Below, piece after piece: positions 11,695 to 21,900 of a stretch of DNA of 64,000 bases; the first letter of the stretch is position 1; each line of letters begins with the position of its first letter. Made by a program: the position numbers and the translations under genes. Below the pieces are notes generated by a model that had not been told where the DNA came from, made no database searches, and worked only from the letters and a program-made list of their open reading frames with translations. Source of the stretch: Mesotaenium endlicherianum (lineage: Eukaryota > Streptophyta > Zygnematophyceae > Zygnematales > Mesotaeniaceae); NCBI GenBank assembly GCA_009602735.1, contig WELA01004158.1, positions 5,401 through 69,400 of the forward strand, written 5' to 3'.

Positions 11695-12539
11695 GGTGCG
11701 TGTGTGTGTATGCATGTAGGTTGTGTGTGTGTATTGGGTTGTGGATTTTGCGCTGTGTTGTAGGTAGCTGGCGTCTTCAATTCAAGCTGCTGCTGTCGGT
11801 CCCACACATGCGGAGGATTCATCGTGCACCCTGGACATTTCCGCTACAATTTTTCACCGACCCGCTTCCGCTAGACGGTTACAGGTGTTGTGGACCCCGA
11901 CATTTTGCCTTAATGCAGGATTGCATGCAGCACATGTGGGGACGCACGCAAAACGGTGTCCATACCAGCGCAAGTTTCTACTTGATCCTCCCATTCCCAA
12001 CTTTGAGAGTGATTCGCATTTCTTTGAGTTTGGGGGCGGACCCTCTACTTCACCGGATTTAATCTCCCCACCATCTTCGTTAATTTTTGAGTTGTTTCCT
12101 AGAGTTCCTCTTGCTCTCATCCCCAAATCATTTGCGCCACCTCTTATTGAATCAAAGTCCCTGCATGATGGATTTGTGATTGCATATGGACCAAAATCCC
12201 CAAAAGAGGGATCTTTGTTAGGTTTAGGAGGGTTTTCCCCGATGACTAGTTCTACGTTGCCTTCCCAGACTTACACGGGGCACGCAGATGGATTGTTCCT
12301 TCTTGCATTGGAGTCTAAGGTTGATGCATCTTTGGCGATGTTGCATGCTTGTAACCAGAACTCCACACGTGGTCAATACTTTGACACCATGCCCTCACAC
12401 CTTGATGGGGAAGCCCTGCTGTTTAATCAATGGTTTTGAGTCGATATCATTCGGACTGTACCCAATGTTGTTCCTGGTGCACTACCTATTCCCCTAGTAG
12501 ATACTTCGCCTGCTGGTGTTCCGGCCGATCCCGGAGCTG

Positions 12540-13680
12540 CAGCTGCGACTATGGCCGTCGGTCTGGAGGCCGCAGCAGCGGCTGCCCTGGTCGCAGCCGC
12601 GGGGCTGGGTCCAGCCGGAGGTCAGGATCAAGGTGGGGTGCGCGGGGCTGGGGGTGGCGGGCAGCTAGCATTGCTTGGGGGGACGCTGGAGACGTCGCTG
12701 AGCCAGGGCCGGTTGAGGTGGCCTGCCGATGTACGCCACCCCGATTGAGGTGCTTGCAGCGCGCGTCAAGGATTGCCACAATCGGTCTGTGCAGCAGCGT
12801 CAGCAACAGGCGGTTCTTGGCATTGTCCTCCCTTGGTACGGTCCAGCACCTGGGGCCATTCTGGATCATATTGACGCCTTGTTTCAGATGTTCCGTCAAC
12901 GTTTCCCTGCTAACACCCGCTCTTGATAGGACGAGCTCAGGGACTTCTTGCGCTTAGCGCGCAAGACACCTAACATGGCTTATGAGAGTTTCTTACAATT
13001 GCGAGAGGATATAGCCATCTATGTGGATGTCACTCACGCTTGCATCAATTTCATTAGTGCTTTCTCTGCTTCGTCGCCTCTGTGTGCATCGCTGAACCAC
13101 CATCTTGCTCTCACCGAGTTGCACAAGCGTAGTGTATATAGCGTGTGCTTGTAGACTGAGCAGATCGAGATGGTTCAGGCAGCAGCGCAGGCCGAGCGTA
13201 GGCCTGCTAAGGGTGGGGCAGTGGGGGTACACGCAGTGCAGGTTCCCTCCACACCCTCCACTACCATGGGAGTTGGGCCCCTGGTGGCGCCTAAGCGCGT
13301 TGTCCCCGTCTATGACCACTGCCGTCAGAAGGGACACGTGGTGGAGAAGTGTTCCCTCTTGCACCCACACATGGCTCCTACTGGATGAGAGTTCAAGCCC
13401 CAGAAGGGTACTACGCCTCCCGCTCTCTACTCCGTACCTCGAACAAACCAGGCATCTTTGTACTATGCCTCTCCTCCCTCCGCGTTTGCTAGTTTTTACC
13501 CTAGGGCATCCGCGTTCCCTTCCCAGCCTGGTAGTTTTGCAAGGTATCCCTCTCCATTTTCATCTGCAAATCAGGCTAGGGTCCCTAACCCTAACCCTAA
13601 CCTTACCCCTAACCCTACTCCTCACGACTTTTTCATGCGCCAGCAGCTGGCCGCGATGCAGGCCAGCATGTAAAACATGC
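12540..13680 (+). pseudogene. gag-like part of H
   Basis: A capsid-like helical stretch (around 12730-13150, including MYATPIEVLAAR and RKTPNMAYESFLQL) is followed by VPVYDHCRQKGHVVEKC at about 13300-13350, a degenerate zinc knuckle with C-x4-H-x4-C spacing. This order resembles Ty3/gypsy gag. A run of CCCTAA units near 13581-13615 simply encodes a Pro-Asn repeat. The part is highly decayed. Confidence 0.5.
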
Positions 13681-14119
13681 ATCGTCAGGTCGATTCCCAG
13701 CCGAATCCCACCCCCACTCAGTATGTCATCTTGCATCCACTCCCTCCTTGTGGTCCTGTCCCCGTCTACCCCTACTGGTTTCCCCGACCTCCCAATGGCG
13801 CACACTGTGTGTCGGAGGAGGAGACGGGTGACCATGCCAAGGACGCACATGCAGTCAACAGCCATCATGTGGCTGCGCATGTCCCGTCTGCTTCGCTTTT
13901 GGTCGAGCCGGACCATGGGCAAAGTACCAAGCAATCTGCGCAACTCCCTTGGTCGTTTGACTTGATCAAGCCCGACAACATTTTGGGACCCACTCATGCA
14001 CGGCTGCCTGTACCAGTCCGCGGTGTCCGTTGAGAGGCTGCAGGTACCCTTGTCATCCTTTTGAGGACGTCCCCGCCGCCCTGTGACAAGCGCAAGAGGT
14101 GTGCGACCACCTGCGGCTG

Positions 14120-14258
14120 TGTAGCGATACAAATGAAAAGGTTACTCGAGGTACTTTGATCGCGCGCCAATTGTTCTTATACAATTTAAATTGACAATTC
14201 TATCGCTCCACGCGACGTGTCGCACGCGCCGCATCCGGCCACGCGGCGGATCGTTACA
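14120..14258 (-). repeat. TRIM LTR, left
   Basis: This is the 3' LTR in the minus-strand sense. It is 139 bp, TG...CA bounded, and next to a polypurine tract. Confidence 0.9.
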
Positions 14259-14456
14259 CTTCTCCCACCTACAAGTGTGCACGTCCCGGGCACTCATGCT
14301 CCGGCACCCGTGAGGAACATTGTTTTGGGATAGTGTCCTTTCTTTGCACAATCCAAAGATTGCCATACGATCGTACCATCGACGAGTTTTGCACCCCACG
14401 GGATTTGAACCCTCGTCTCCTGGACACGGTTGCGTACGTTCGTGCTCCGATACCAA

Positions 14457-14595
14457 TGTAGCGATACGAACGAAAAGGTAACTTGAGGTACTTTAATTGC
14501 GCGCCAATTGTACTTATACAATTCAAACCGACACTTCTATTGCTCCACGCGACGTGTCGCACGCGCCGCATCCGGCCACGCGGCGGATCGTTACA
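14457..14595 (-). repeat. TRIM LTR, right
   Basis: This is the 5' LTR in the minus-strand sense. It is 139 bp and next to the primer-binding site at 14444-14455. Confidence 0.9.
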
Positions 14596-14599
14596 GGCT

Positions 14600-15490
14600 G
14601 CTGCAACGTCAGTGGAGCGCAATTTGTTGCTGCCCCCCTCCTACGCTCAAATGGAGGCCGATTTGCTCCTACCTGCGAGCCCGCCGCAACCGTCTACCCT
14701 GCCACGAGTCGACGCCGGCTCCCCACCTACAGCGCTTGCCGCCTTGTTTGCACGGGCTGCCGTAGAGCCGCTTGAGCCCATGCCAGTCTTGGCTAGTGAC
14801 CACATTGCTGACGCTCAGGTGGTTTTGTGTCCCCGCGAGGCACTGCTGCAGTTGGTTGCTGACTCCTTGTCGTACATAGTCACATCTTGCATTGGCCAGG
14901 TCACATATGCTCGTCAAGCTGGAGATGAGCCCACTCCCTCCGCTCAGGCGTCTGCGGTCGTACTTGATTTGAGTCCCCCCGACCAATTAACTCCTCCACC
15001 AGCTGTGGCAATCCTTCCTAGGGCGCTGGCTCCCTTTATCCCTCGTCCGGCTCCTTTCATTCCGCCACCAGCTTCCTAATTGCAAGCTGGCGCGCTCTTG
15101 CCTCCATCCTTGTATATAGTTTCCTCCGCGGCCCTTGCGCAGGCCCAGCAAGACATCACGCGCGAGCTACTCCGTCGCTGCCCGCCTCCTCTGACGCCTC
15201 ATGTACCCGCCGCCGATCCACCTGCTCCATTGCGCCTGTCCCCGCCGCCTCGCGTCCCCGCTGATCTACTGGTTCCCGCGTCTTTCCCGTCTCCCACGTG
15301 GGCGCCAGCAGCGTACTCAGCCAGCCAACCCCACGCATCGTCGCTGCCAGCTTGCGTTGCAGCCCCTCTGCCTTCTCCCTCCGTGCTACCGCCTCCACCA
15401 GATGGGTTGTCTCCCCCTGATTTTTCCTTCACTCCCGTTCTCCTGCAGGGTCCTTCCCCTCCCAAGTCAGTCCCTCCTCCTTCCTTTCTC
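14600..15490 (+). pseudogene. Pro/Ala-rich linker part of H
   Basis: This stretch of low-complexity, Pro- and Ala-rich coding-like sequence lies between the gag-like and protease-like parts. It lacks a recognisable domain. It resembles the variable linkers of retroelement polyproteins, but the assignment is by position only. Confidence 0.4.
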
Positions 15491-15862
15491 ACTCCTCTCG
15501 AGCGGCAGCGTGCATTGCCCCGTAACATGCTGCTGGATAACCAGCATGCCTGTTTCCTCATTGATGGTCTAGCACCCCGCGTAGTCATTCTTGATACCAG
15601 GGCCCAGCCAGTCTTTCTTGGTGCGGTCATGTGTCAGCATCTTTGTATCATTGCGTCTGACCTCGAGCCTTGCCCGAACCCTCTTTCCACCACTATGTGT
15701 GCCCTAAATCACACTGCCTATCAAACCCGATGACGTATACCCATTACCCTCAACGCCCACACACCCGCTGCTGTCACCCTTAATGCCCAATGCATGGTCA
15801 TGGCGTCTACAGCCTATGACGTCCTCCTTGGTCAAGAATTTTACCTTGCTCAATGGTCAGCC
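15491..15862 (+). pseudogene. Protease-like part of H
   Basis: The segment around VVILDTRAQPVFLG resembles the strand-turn-strand around a retropepsin active site, and YDVLLGQEFYLAQW resembles the later ILG motif of retrotransposon proteases. It is placed just before RNase H. The assignment rests on position and two weak motifs. Confidence 0.5.
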
Positions 15863-16117
15863 ATTGATTTGTAGTAGGGTATCGCCACATACCCTATTAA
15901 TGAGGAAGGTCATGAATGCGTAATTGCTTATGCTAGCCGTAGTAACAACTCTGCGGAACAGATATATGGTTCATATGACGGGGAGTGCTTAGCAGCAGTT
16001 TGGGCAATCGTACACTTCCGTCCTTACCTCTATGGTACTCACTTCACCCTCATAAACGATCACCAACCCCTCAAATGGTTAATGACTAATCAAAAACTCA
16101 CGGGTAAACACGCACGA
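15863..16117 (+). pseudogene. RNase H part of H (first half)
   Basis: The motifs CVIAYASRSN, YDGECLAAVWAIVHFRPYLYG and FTLINDHQPLKWLM are those of the RNase H domain that follows reverse transcriptase in Ty3/gypsy elements. The remainder of the domain resumes after the DNA-element insertion at 19527. Confidence 0.85.
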
Positions 16118-16809
16118 CACTCTGAAACTGGTTTGGGCCGGCCAAAAACGCCCCAGAACTGGATCTCCACCCATCTCCGCTCAAGGCGTAGACGGATATT
16201 TTCTCCACTAACGCAGGCAAAGGCGGACAAAATGACATCTCTGCCACAAGCGAAGATGGTAATTCTACCAATTTCTACGCTCAATGGCGAATATTGTGTC
16301 TTTGAACAAATCTTCACCTCTGCCAAAACCGCCGAAAATGGCTAAGTATAAAAAGCCAATCCAAAATGGTCACTCTTGACCACTTCGTTGTGATTGGTGA
16401 GTTCAATTGGCCAAGTGTGCCAATAACGTTTTTGTGAATCAATAAGGTTAAAAAAATGAGAGGTTGGCTTTCAATTTGAGTATCTTTGAGTTTGTCAGAT
16501 TTTCAGCAATTTCGCTTAGACTTGCGACAAAGTATGGAAGGCCCTCATTGGCCCTCGCCTTCACCACGAGCAGCCCAAGTCGTCGGGTGTTGGGGCTGGT
16601 CCTGACATACCCGGCCCCCGTTGCCCGTTCGTTTTGTAAGCGAGAATGTGTGAGCGCTTTCTGACAAGTTGTCGCCCCCCGCTGCTCGTTAATTGGTCAA
16701 AACATCGCGATTGTCATGCTGCGCGGTACGCTCGGGCTCGCAACGAAAATCGGCCGGTCCTCGTTGGCTAGTGGATTTGGTGACGACCAAGTAGGCTCCA
16801 TTTTATGTT

Positions 16810-17716
16810 GGGCAAATCACAAAACTAACCCTCCCAACTTTTTCTATTGCAAAATCTACCCCTGTTTTTAAACTTATTACAAAACTACCCCTCGCGCATG
16901 TAAATGGTATCCACGTAGGCCTTACATGAACAAATGACGTGCCACACGAATTTGCACGAGACCCTACCTGACACTCCCTTTTCTCTTTTGTTTCCAACTG
17001 GTCTCCAAAACCTGCCATAACCACACTTTTTAACTAACCCACCATCACGAAGGATGCCAAAAAATTGGTCCCTCTTATTTTTGTCACCTATTTCTTGCGC
17101 CTTCATTTTCTAAACCCTGTATGTTCACATACTACATTCATCTCATTCCCTGTTTCGCATAGCAACGAAGTCACAACAAGCTAAGTGTAGAGGCCTAGCA
17201 AAGGGGTTAGTTAGTAATGGCACATTGTTGGTGAGGTTGCTTTTGGCTATTTCTTCCTGTTTTTAAGCATGCCGCGCCGTTTTTAACTGCGCATCCATAG
17301 ACATTATTCTAGTACTTAAACTCGTACCCCGAGCACGTGTGGAGGCTTACCTAACCCGCTGTCGTTAGGACTCAGCTATGGAGGTAACGAATCGTGTTCA
17401 AATTGGAGGCGCGGCGAAGAGGTTAAACACTTAAAAGCGGGAAAATAAAGGCAGAGAGTGAGGTAGTGAGAAGAGAGTGCGCCCAAAATTTGGCGTCCTT
17501 GGGCAGTGTGGACGTGAAGGTGGGTTAGTTAGAAAGTGGTGGTTGAAGATTTTGGAAACAAAGGAGAAAAGGGAGTGTCGGGCAGGGTCTCGTGCAAATT
17601 TGTGTGGCACATCATTTGTTTGTGTAAGGCCTACGTGGACGCCATTTACATGCGCAAGGGGTAGGGATAGATTTTGTAATAAAAAAAGTTGGGAGAAGTA
17701 GTTTTGTAATTTGCCC
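16810..17716. mobile_element. Mutator-like MITE with long TIRs
   Basis: This 907-bp element has terminal inverted repeats of roughly 240-260 bp (about 16810-17070 and 17475-17716), starting GGGCAAATCACAAAACTA and GGGCAAATTACAAAACTA. The flanks TTTTATGTT (16801-16809) and TTTTCTGTT (17717-17725) form a 9-bp target duplication with one difference. Long TIRs plus a 9-bp duplication are the signature of Mutator-like elements. No transposase is present, so it is non-autonomous. Confidence 0.85.
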
Positions 17717-18223
17717 TTTTCTGTTGGCTGCGGCTATCGCCATGACCATAATGATATATTTATTCGTTAAGAGCTCATGAGGCTCCGTCTGATTGGTCAC
17801 GGCTGAACCGCAGTACGTGCACTATAACGTTATGCTGACGCGGATGCGCGTCAGCAAAGAAGCAAAAAAGTGAGGAGTTTGTCTTAGTTTAATAACTCGT
17901 GGAGTGGCAAATATTGGTAGACAAAAATGGTCATGCCACGTCGCGGTCGATTATTTTCTGAGCACGAAGCATGTCTCCTGCTCAAAACCAATCACATTTA
18001 AGATACTAACCCAGAAGCAAACTGCATTCGCGTGATCCCGACGAACCAGGTCGCGAGGGGAGATCGACAGCATTATTGTTCCGAAAGCACCTACCACGTC
18101 TCGCAGGGATGTGAAGAAGGTGTTGGCCGTCAAAAAATTCTGACGGCCTTGAGAAGCCTGTGGGGGTAATTCCTCACAATAGTCTCCCATAGGGGTTAAC
18201 CTCGAGGGCCTTGAAGCCCTGGG

Positions 18224-18960
18224 TGTAAGGTCATAGGTTTACAAAGTGCATTTTTGAGTTTCATAAAAAAATGTTTTGATTGCATAGAAGTGTAGAGTGC
18301 ATTTTTGTGATCATTTTGATATAAAGTTCATCAAATTTGGTCAAGTATTGAGAGAGTTGTGGATTTCCAAAGTTTAATTAGTTTTGAGGTCGGTTGACGA
18401 CTGTCCTTAATTCGCGGTGAGCGCGACCGTCGAATTGACCGACAGCGTCGAGCGCCGTTAGAGTGAATTCGAACCTTCACGTAAGTTTGGCTGACGCGGA
18501 GTGCCGACTAGGTCGATTTACCTCGAAGTTTCGATTTAGCCTAGCGCGGCTAAGATAGAATATTCTAGTAATGTCAATGCATGTATTTGGACGTCAATTC
18601 GACCCGACACGTCAAATTAGACTGATCTGGCTTACTCACAAATATTCTGGAAGGGACGATTTGACGAACACTTAGGAAAATCCGTAGCTTCCTCCTAGAG
18701 AGGAGCACTTAGGCAGAAAATTATAAATAGGTATAATTTCTTTATTTCTCATCAATTTTCAATTCTGTAAATTTCTACGGATTTGAAATGACAGGGCCTT
18801 TCATCCTACACCATTTGAGAGCAGTTTCTTGCTACTAAAAATGTTGAGTATTTTTCCTAAGCTTTGCTAGTGATATGCCGCTGCACTCTCTAGTATGATT
18901 GCAACTAGTTCCTTTCCTCGTGAGTGACTACGCTTCCACTAGGGCACTTTGCCCCTTTCA
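18224..18960 (+). repeat. Solo LTR of the F family
   Basis: This 737-bp LTR runs from TGTAAGGTCATAGG to GGCACTTTGCCCCTTTCA and matches the long LTR of element F (40653-41396) along its length in the opposite orientation. A perfect target duplication CTGGG flanks it (18219-18223 and 18961-18965). No internal region remains, so two LTRs recombined into one. Confidence 0.93.
18722..18729 (+). promoter_or_regulatory. TATA box of the F-family LTR
   Basis: TATAAATA lies in a conserved setting (AAAATTATAAATAGG). The same motif is found in both LTRs of F (40884-40891 and 45906-45913, minus strand), as expected for the U3 promoter. Confidence 0.6.
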
Positions 18961-19526
18961 CTGGGGTTCTACTCTCACGGGCCTACGGAGCCCGAGGGTA
19001 AACAAACCCAAAAGTCAATCGCCGGGTTATTGGTTTTGGTTCAAATTAAAACGTGCTCCAGATCTCCGACTTTCGTGCGCCAGATTCGTGCGCCATCTTG
19101 TCGGTGGCAAAATTTGGCTGCGACTGCAGCGACCAATTAAAAAAGTCAAACCGGATTCTAACTGTCAGATTGTTTTTACAAGCGAGAACGACTCTCAATA
19201 TCCTCTCGCTTTTGGAAATGATCGGCGGCAAGCGACCTTGGAGTGTAGTGCTTAAAGTGGTCTATTCTGATTGGTTTGAATATTTTTCAATTGCTTAAAG
19301 GGTGCATTTTGATTGGCCACTGATTTTGTCATTTGCATGTAACTCCGCTTGCAAGCGGAGAATCAGACGGAGAATTTGTGTTCTGAGCCGAAAAGTGACG
19401 GACTGAGGTCGAGGAATGCCATTTTCCGCCTCCAACCCTCCGCTCAAATGTGGCGGAGAAAAGGTCTTTTCCGCCTTGAACTGGACTTAACGAAATGAGT
19501 TTTTGCACTAGACCCGTCTCAGAGCG

Positions 19527-19640
19527 GGTGGGCCCTCATTCTTCAAGAGTACGATTTCACCATTGAACATACGGCTGGGTTAAGTAACCAAGACGCGGAT
19601 GGTCTTAGTCGTAACCTTGATACTTCTTACGTCGATATCA
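19527..19640 (+). pseudogene. RNase H end of H (second half)
   Basis: The codons for WALILQEYDFTIEHTAGL, followed by NQDADGLSRN, are the conserved end of the RNase H/connection region. They resume straight after the DNA element. Confidence 0.8.
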
Positions 19641-20950
19641 TGGGTGCTCGCTTTGTGTCTAGTCAGCAAGAACATATCCTACCAGCCTGGCATGCTGCAT
19701 ATTATCTGGGTCTTCTTCCATCTCTTTTGGGTTCGTGTGCTGTAGGTCCCCGCGTGAGGTTCCTAATATTTGGTCCGATGCTGCCGTCTTGGAGTATTTG
19801 GGGACTCAAACCTAGTCTTCACCCCTCTCTTTGCATGAACGGGAACGGGTTTTGCATCGTTGTGTTCAATATTACTGGCATGAGGGAACTTTGCTGCGTA
19901 TTTTTCCTCATCACACCCAAATCGTCCCTCCCCCTTCCGGGCGACTACCTCTTATTTATAAAGTCCATGAGCAGTCTGGGCACTTCGCGGTTTAACGCAC
20001 AAGTTTCCTCTTGCAAAACGAGTTTTGATAGGAGGGTTTGGTCACCCAAGTCAGCGATTTCGTCGGCTCATGCACGTCTTGTGACCACATTGAGAACACC
20101 TTCAATGCACTCCCGTCCTTCTAAGCCCTCTTCCCTTACGGGGGCCCTTTTACTGATGGTCGTTGGATTTCGCCGGACCCTTACTTCTCTCTAAGTGTGG
20201 TTGCGCTATGCCCTTGTCATGATTGAGCACCTCACCAAGTAGATTGAGTTGGACAGTATTTCTGATAAGTCCACTGTTTACATTGCTCGCGCTTTTACTG
20301 AACGTGTCTTATGTCGCTATGGGGCGTGTGTTGAGATTCTCACTGATCAAGGGTCGGAATTCAAGGTGATTGGGCTCAGTTGCTTGATAAGTCTTTCATT
20401 GATGAACGTTCTACTTCCCGCGACCACCCTCAAGCTGATGGGCTTGCGAAGCGTATAGTTCAGACCGTCAAGCGCAGCCTGCGCAAGTATGCTCTCACGT
20501 GTGATGTCCCACTGGGATGTGCACATCCCGTGGCATTCCATACGTTGCAATTTCAGCAACCAGGCGTCCTTGCGTGCCTATTCTCCGTACTTCCTATTAT
20601 ATGGTCGTGAGCTTCTTCTCCCTTCCGCCATTTGTCGTCGAGTCACTGTGCCTATCCCCCTTAATGATCATAACGTCTTGCTCACCCACCTTAATAAACA
20701 AGCCGCTTTGTTCCTTAAGCACATGCCTATTGCCATGGGCAACTTGCTCACTACTCAGCACCGGGATACGCTCGGCTACGCTTGTCTGCATAGTGGGGTG
20801 TACAAGCCTTGTATGGTTAAAATTGAGTCTACTTGCACCAAGAAATGTGTGATACTCTTGATGTTTGTACTGATACAGTTATGTTGCGTGTGCGTACTGT
20901 CAGTCCTAATGGTGTTCTTACTCTTGAGAGTTCCAATGGTCATACCATTC
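19641..20950 (+). pseudogene. Integrase-like part of H
   Basis: Recognisable core motifs are EHLTKWIELD, CVEILTDQGSEF and HPQADGLAKR near 20225-20450, the usual catalytic-core blocks of Ty3/gypsy integrases. The part is strongly decayed. No chromodomain is seen after it; a zinc-finger-like segment follows instead. Confidence 0.75.
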
Positions 20951-20959
20951 GTGAGCACA

Positions 20960-21150
20960 TGAAGAACTGTGCATTTTGCCACTTGCCTAACCTGCTAACC
21001 ACCCCTGTCAAAGGTGCAATTTTATTCGTCGCCCTGCTTCTATGTCATTGTGCAATTGTTGCAACTTTGGTTGGCATGTGACTTGTTTGACTCCCCCTTT
21101 GCATGAAATTCCTGAAGATGAGTGGTTTTTGCCCTTCTTGCAGACCGACA
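20960..21150 (+). pseudogene. PHD-finger-like segment of H
   Basis: The stretch CNCCNFGWHVTCLTPPLHE followed by IPEDEW has the hallmark second half of a PHD finger: C-x2-C, GWHxxCL, PPL and a Trp before the last Cys pair. A possible first Cys pair (CAFC) lies shortly before. PHD fingers read histone H3 tails, so here it may replace the chromodomain as targeting module. It is a fossil piece. Confidence 0.6.
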
Positions 21151-21609
21151 CCTTCAGCCTAGGACCCCCTCCTCACTTTTTCCCCTTTTCCTTGTTTTAT
21201 ATCCTTTCCTTGCTCGTCTGTCTCTTTGTCGCACATGCAGGTCCCTCCCTCCTCGCCAGGTGGGAGCAGTCCCTGTACGCCAGTGCTCGTGGGCTCCCTC
21301 CGCCGCTGCTCACCCCCACCGTTGCTGACGCGCTCTGAGCAGATTTCTTGGAGGCCTTGCGCACCCCCACCGTCTACCCGTTTGTCGATGGCTGTTCCTC
21401 GCCCGTGTCTCTAGCTCTGCGCTCTACCACAAAGTTCTACTCCATCACCATTTGCCACATTTACTACTTGGAGTACCTTCCGCACGGGTTTTCTCATCCC
21501 GGCTCGCCGGAGGTCGGCCTCTCTTTCATCGTCCCCGACGATTTTCTTCTTTCTCCCAATTTTTACCATTCAGCTTCTGCCTTGTCCCCTCGCCTCCTGC
21601 TGGGAGGGG

Positions 21610-21885
21610 GGGTTTCATAGCTCGTTTTTGCTCTAGCCAGTAGCTGCCCATTTGCACAATAGTGCCCATATGAACTTCCTGTTATTCTGTCCACTATTGC
21701 AGCTAATAAGCTGTGGGCTTTTTTCCCCCTAATAGGGGGGGTTTTCACCCATAGTACATAGGTTAGTTCTCCAGTTCCCAATCTAGGGAGTAGTTCCTCC
21801 CTTGTAGTTTTCACCCGCCGTTAAGGTCCTTTCTCCCCTTAGTAGTATCGATGCCTAGCGACTGCCGACAGTCCCAGTTGCGACA
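21610..21885 (+). repeat. 3' end segment of H, shared with 27070-27343
   Basis: The segment follows a long G-run (CTGGGAGGGGGGG, a polypurine-tract candidate). It shares CTCTAGCCAGTAGCTGCCC, GCTAATAAGCTGTGGGCTT and the end CCGACAGTC with the short copy. Confidence 0.75.
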
Positions 21886-21900
21886 AGCTTGAGTGTCTAA

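Larger units (their letters stand above)
14120..14595 (-). mobile_element. TRIM (terminal-repeat retrotransposon in miniature)
   Basis: Two 139-bp direct repeats (14120-14258 and 14457-14595) begin TGTAGCGATAC and end GGATCGTTACA. They flank about 200 bp of non-coding DNA. A primer-binding site (minus strand TGGTATCGGAGC, 14455-14444) lies one base inside the right repeat. A purine-rich tract (minus strand GGTGGGAGAAG) abuts the left repeat. A perfect 5-bp target duplication GGCTG flanks the whole (14115-14119 and 14596-14600). The LTRs are about 91% identical, which suggests an old insertion. It has no coding capacity and would depend on proteins of another element. Confidence 0.92.
16118..19526. 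mobile_element. TIR DNA element interrupting the RNase H of H
   Basis: The left end CACTCTGAAACTGGTTTGG and the reverse complement of the right end CGCTCTGAGACGGGTCTAG are imperfect terminal inverted repeats. The retroelement reading is continuous in sense on the two sides (GKHAR to the left, WALILQEYDFTIEH to the right), so the insertion lies exactly between them. I see no transposase and no clear target duplication; CGA/CGG is possible. About 1.6 kb of its length is later nested material (16810-17716 and 18224-18960). Non-autonomous, superfamily uncertain. Confidence 0.6.
10290..21885 (+). mobile_element. Element H: decayed retroelement with PHD finger
   Basis: Both boundaries are set by comparison with the short copy at 26198-27343, which shares the first ~875 bp and the last ~275 bp. 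A perfect 6-bp target duplication AGCTTG (10284-10289 and 21886-21891) flanks it. The parts on the plus strand are a long leader, a gag-like part, a Pro-rich linker, a protease-like part, RNase H, integrase and a PHD-like zinc finger. I recognise no reverse transcriptase. I cannot find a direct terminal repeat between its two ends. It is broken, with well over ten breaks, and carries three nested insertions. This is one of the oldest elements here. Confidence 0.7.

Noticed and set aside
11497-12957. Several ORFs in the leader of H, including Cys/Val-rich ones
   Set aside because: They come from the TG microsatellite and GC-rich low-complexity DNA, and no domain is seen.
13581-13615. CCCTAA-type units resembling telomere repeat
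   Set aside because: Only a few imperfect units inside the gag-like part of H, where they encode a Pro-Asn repeat. This is neither a chromosome end nor a clear telomere relic.
10290-21885. H as a Polinton or other large DNA virus-like element
   Set aside because: There are no long terminal inverted repeats and no polymerase B or capsid motifs. The RNase H block is of the reverse-transcriptase-linked Ty3/gypsy type.
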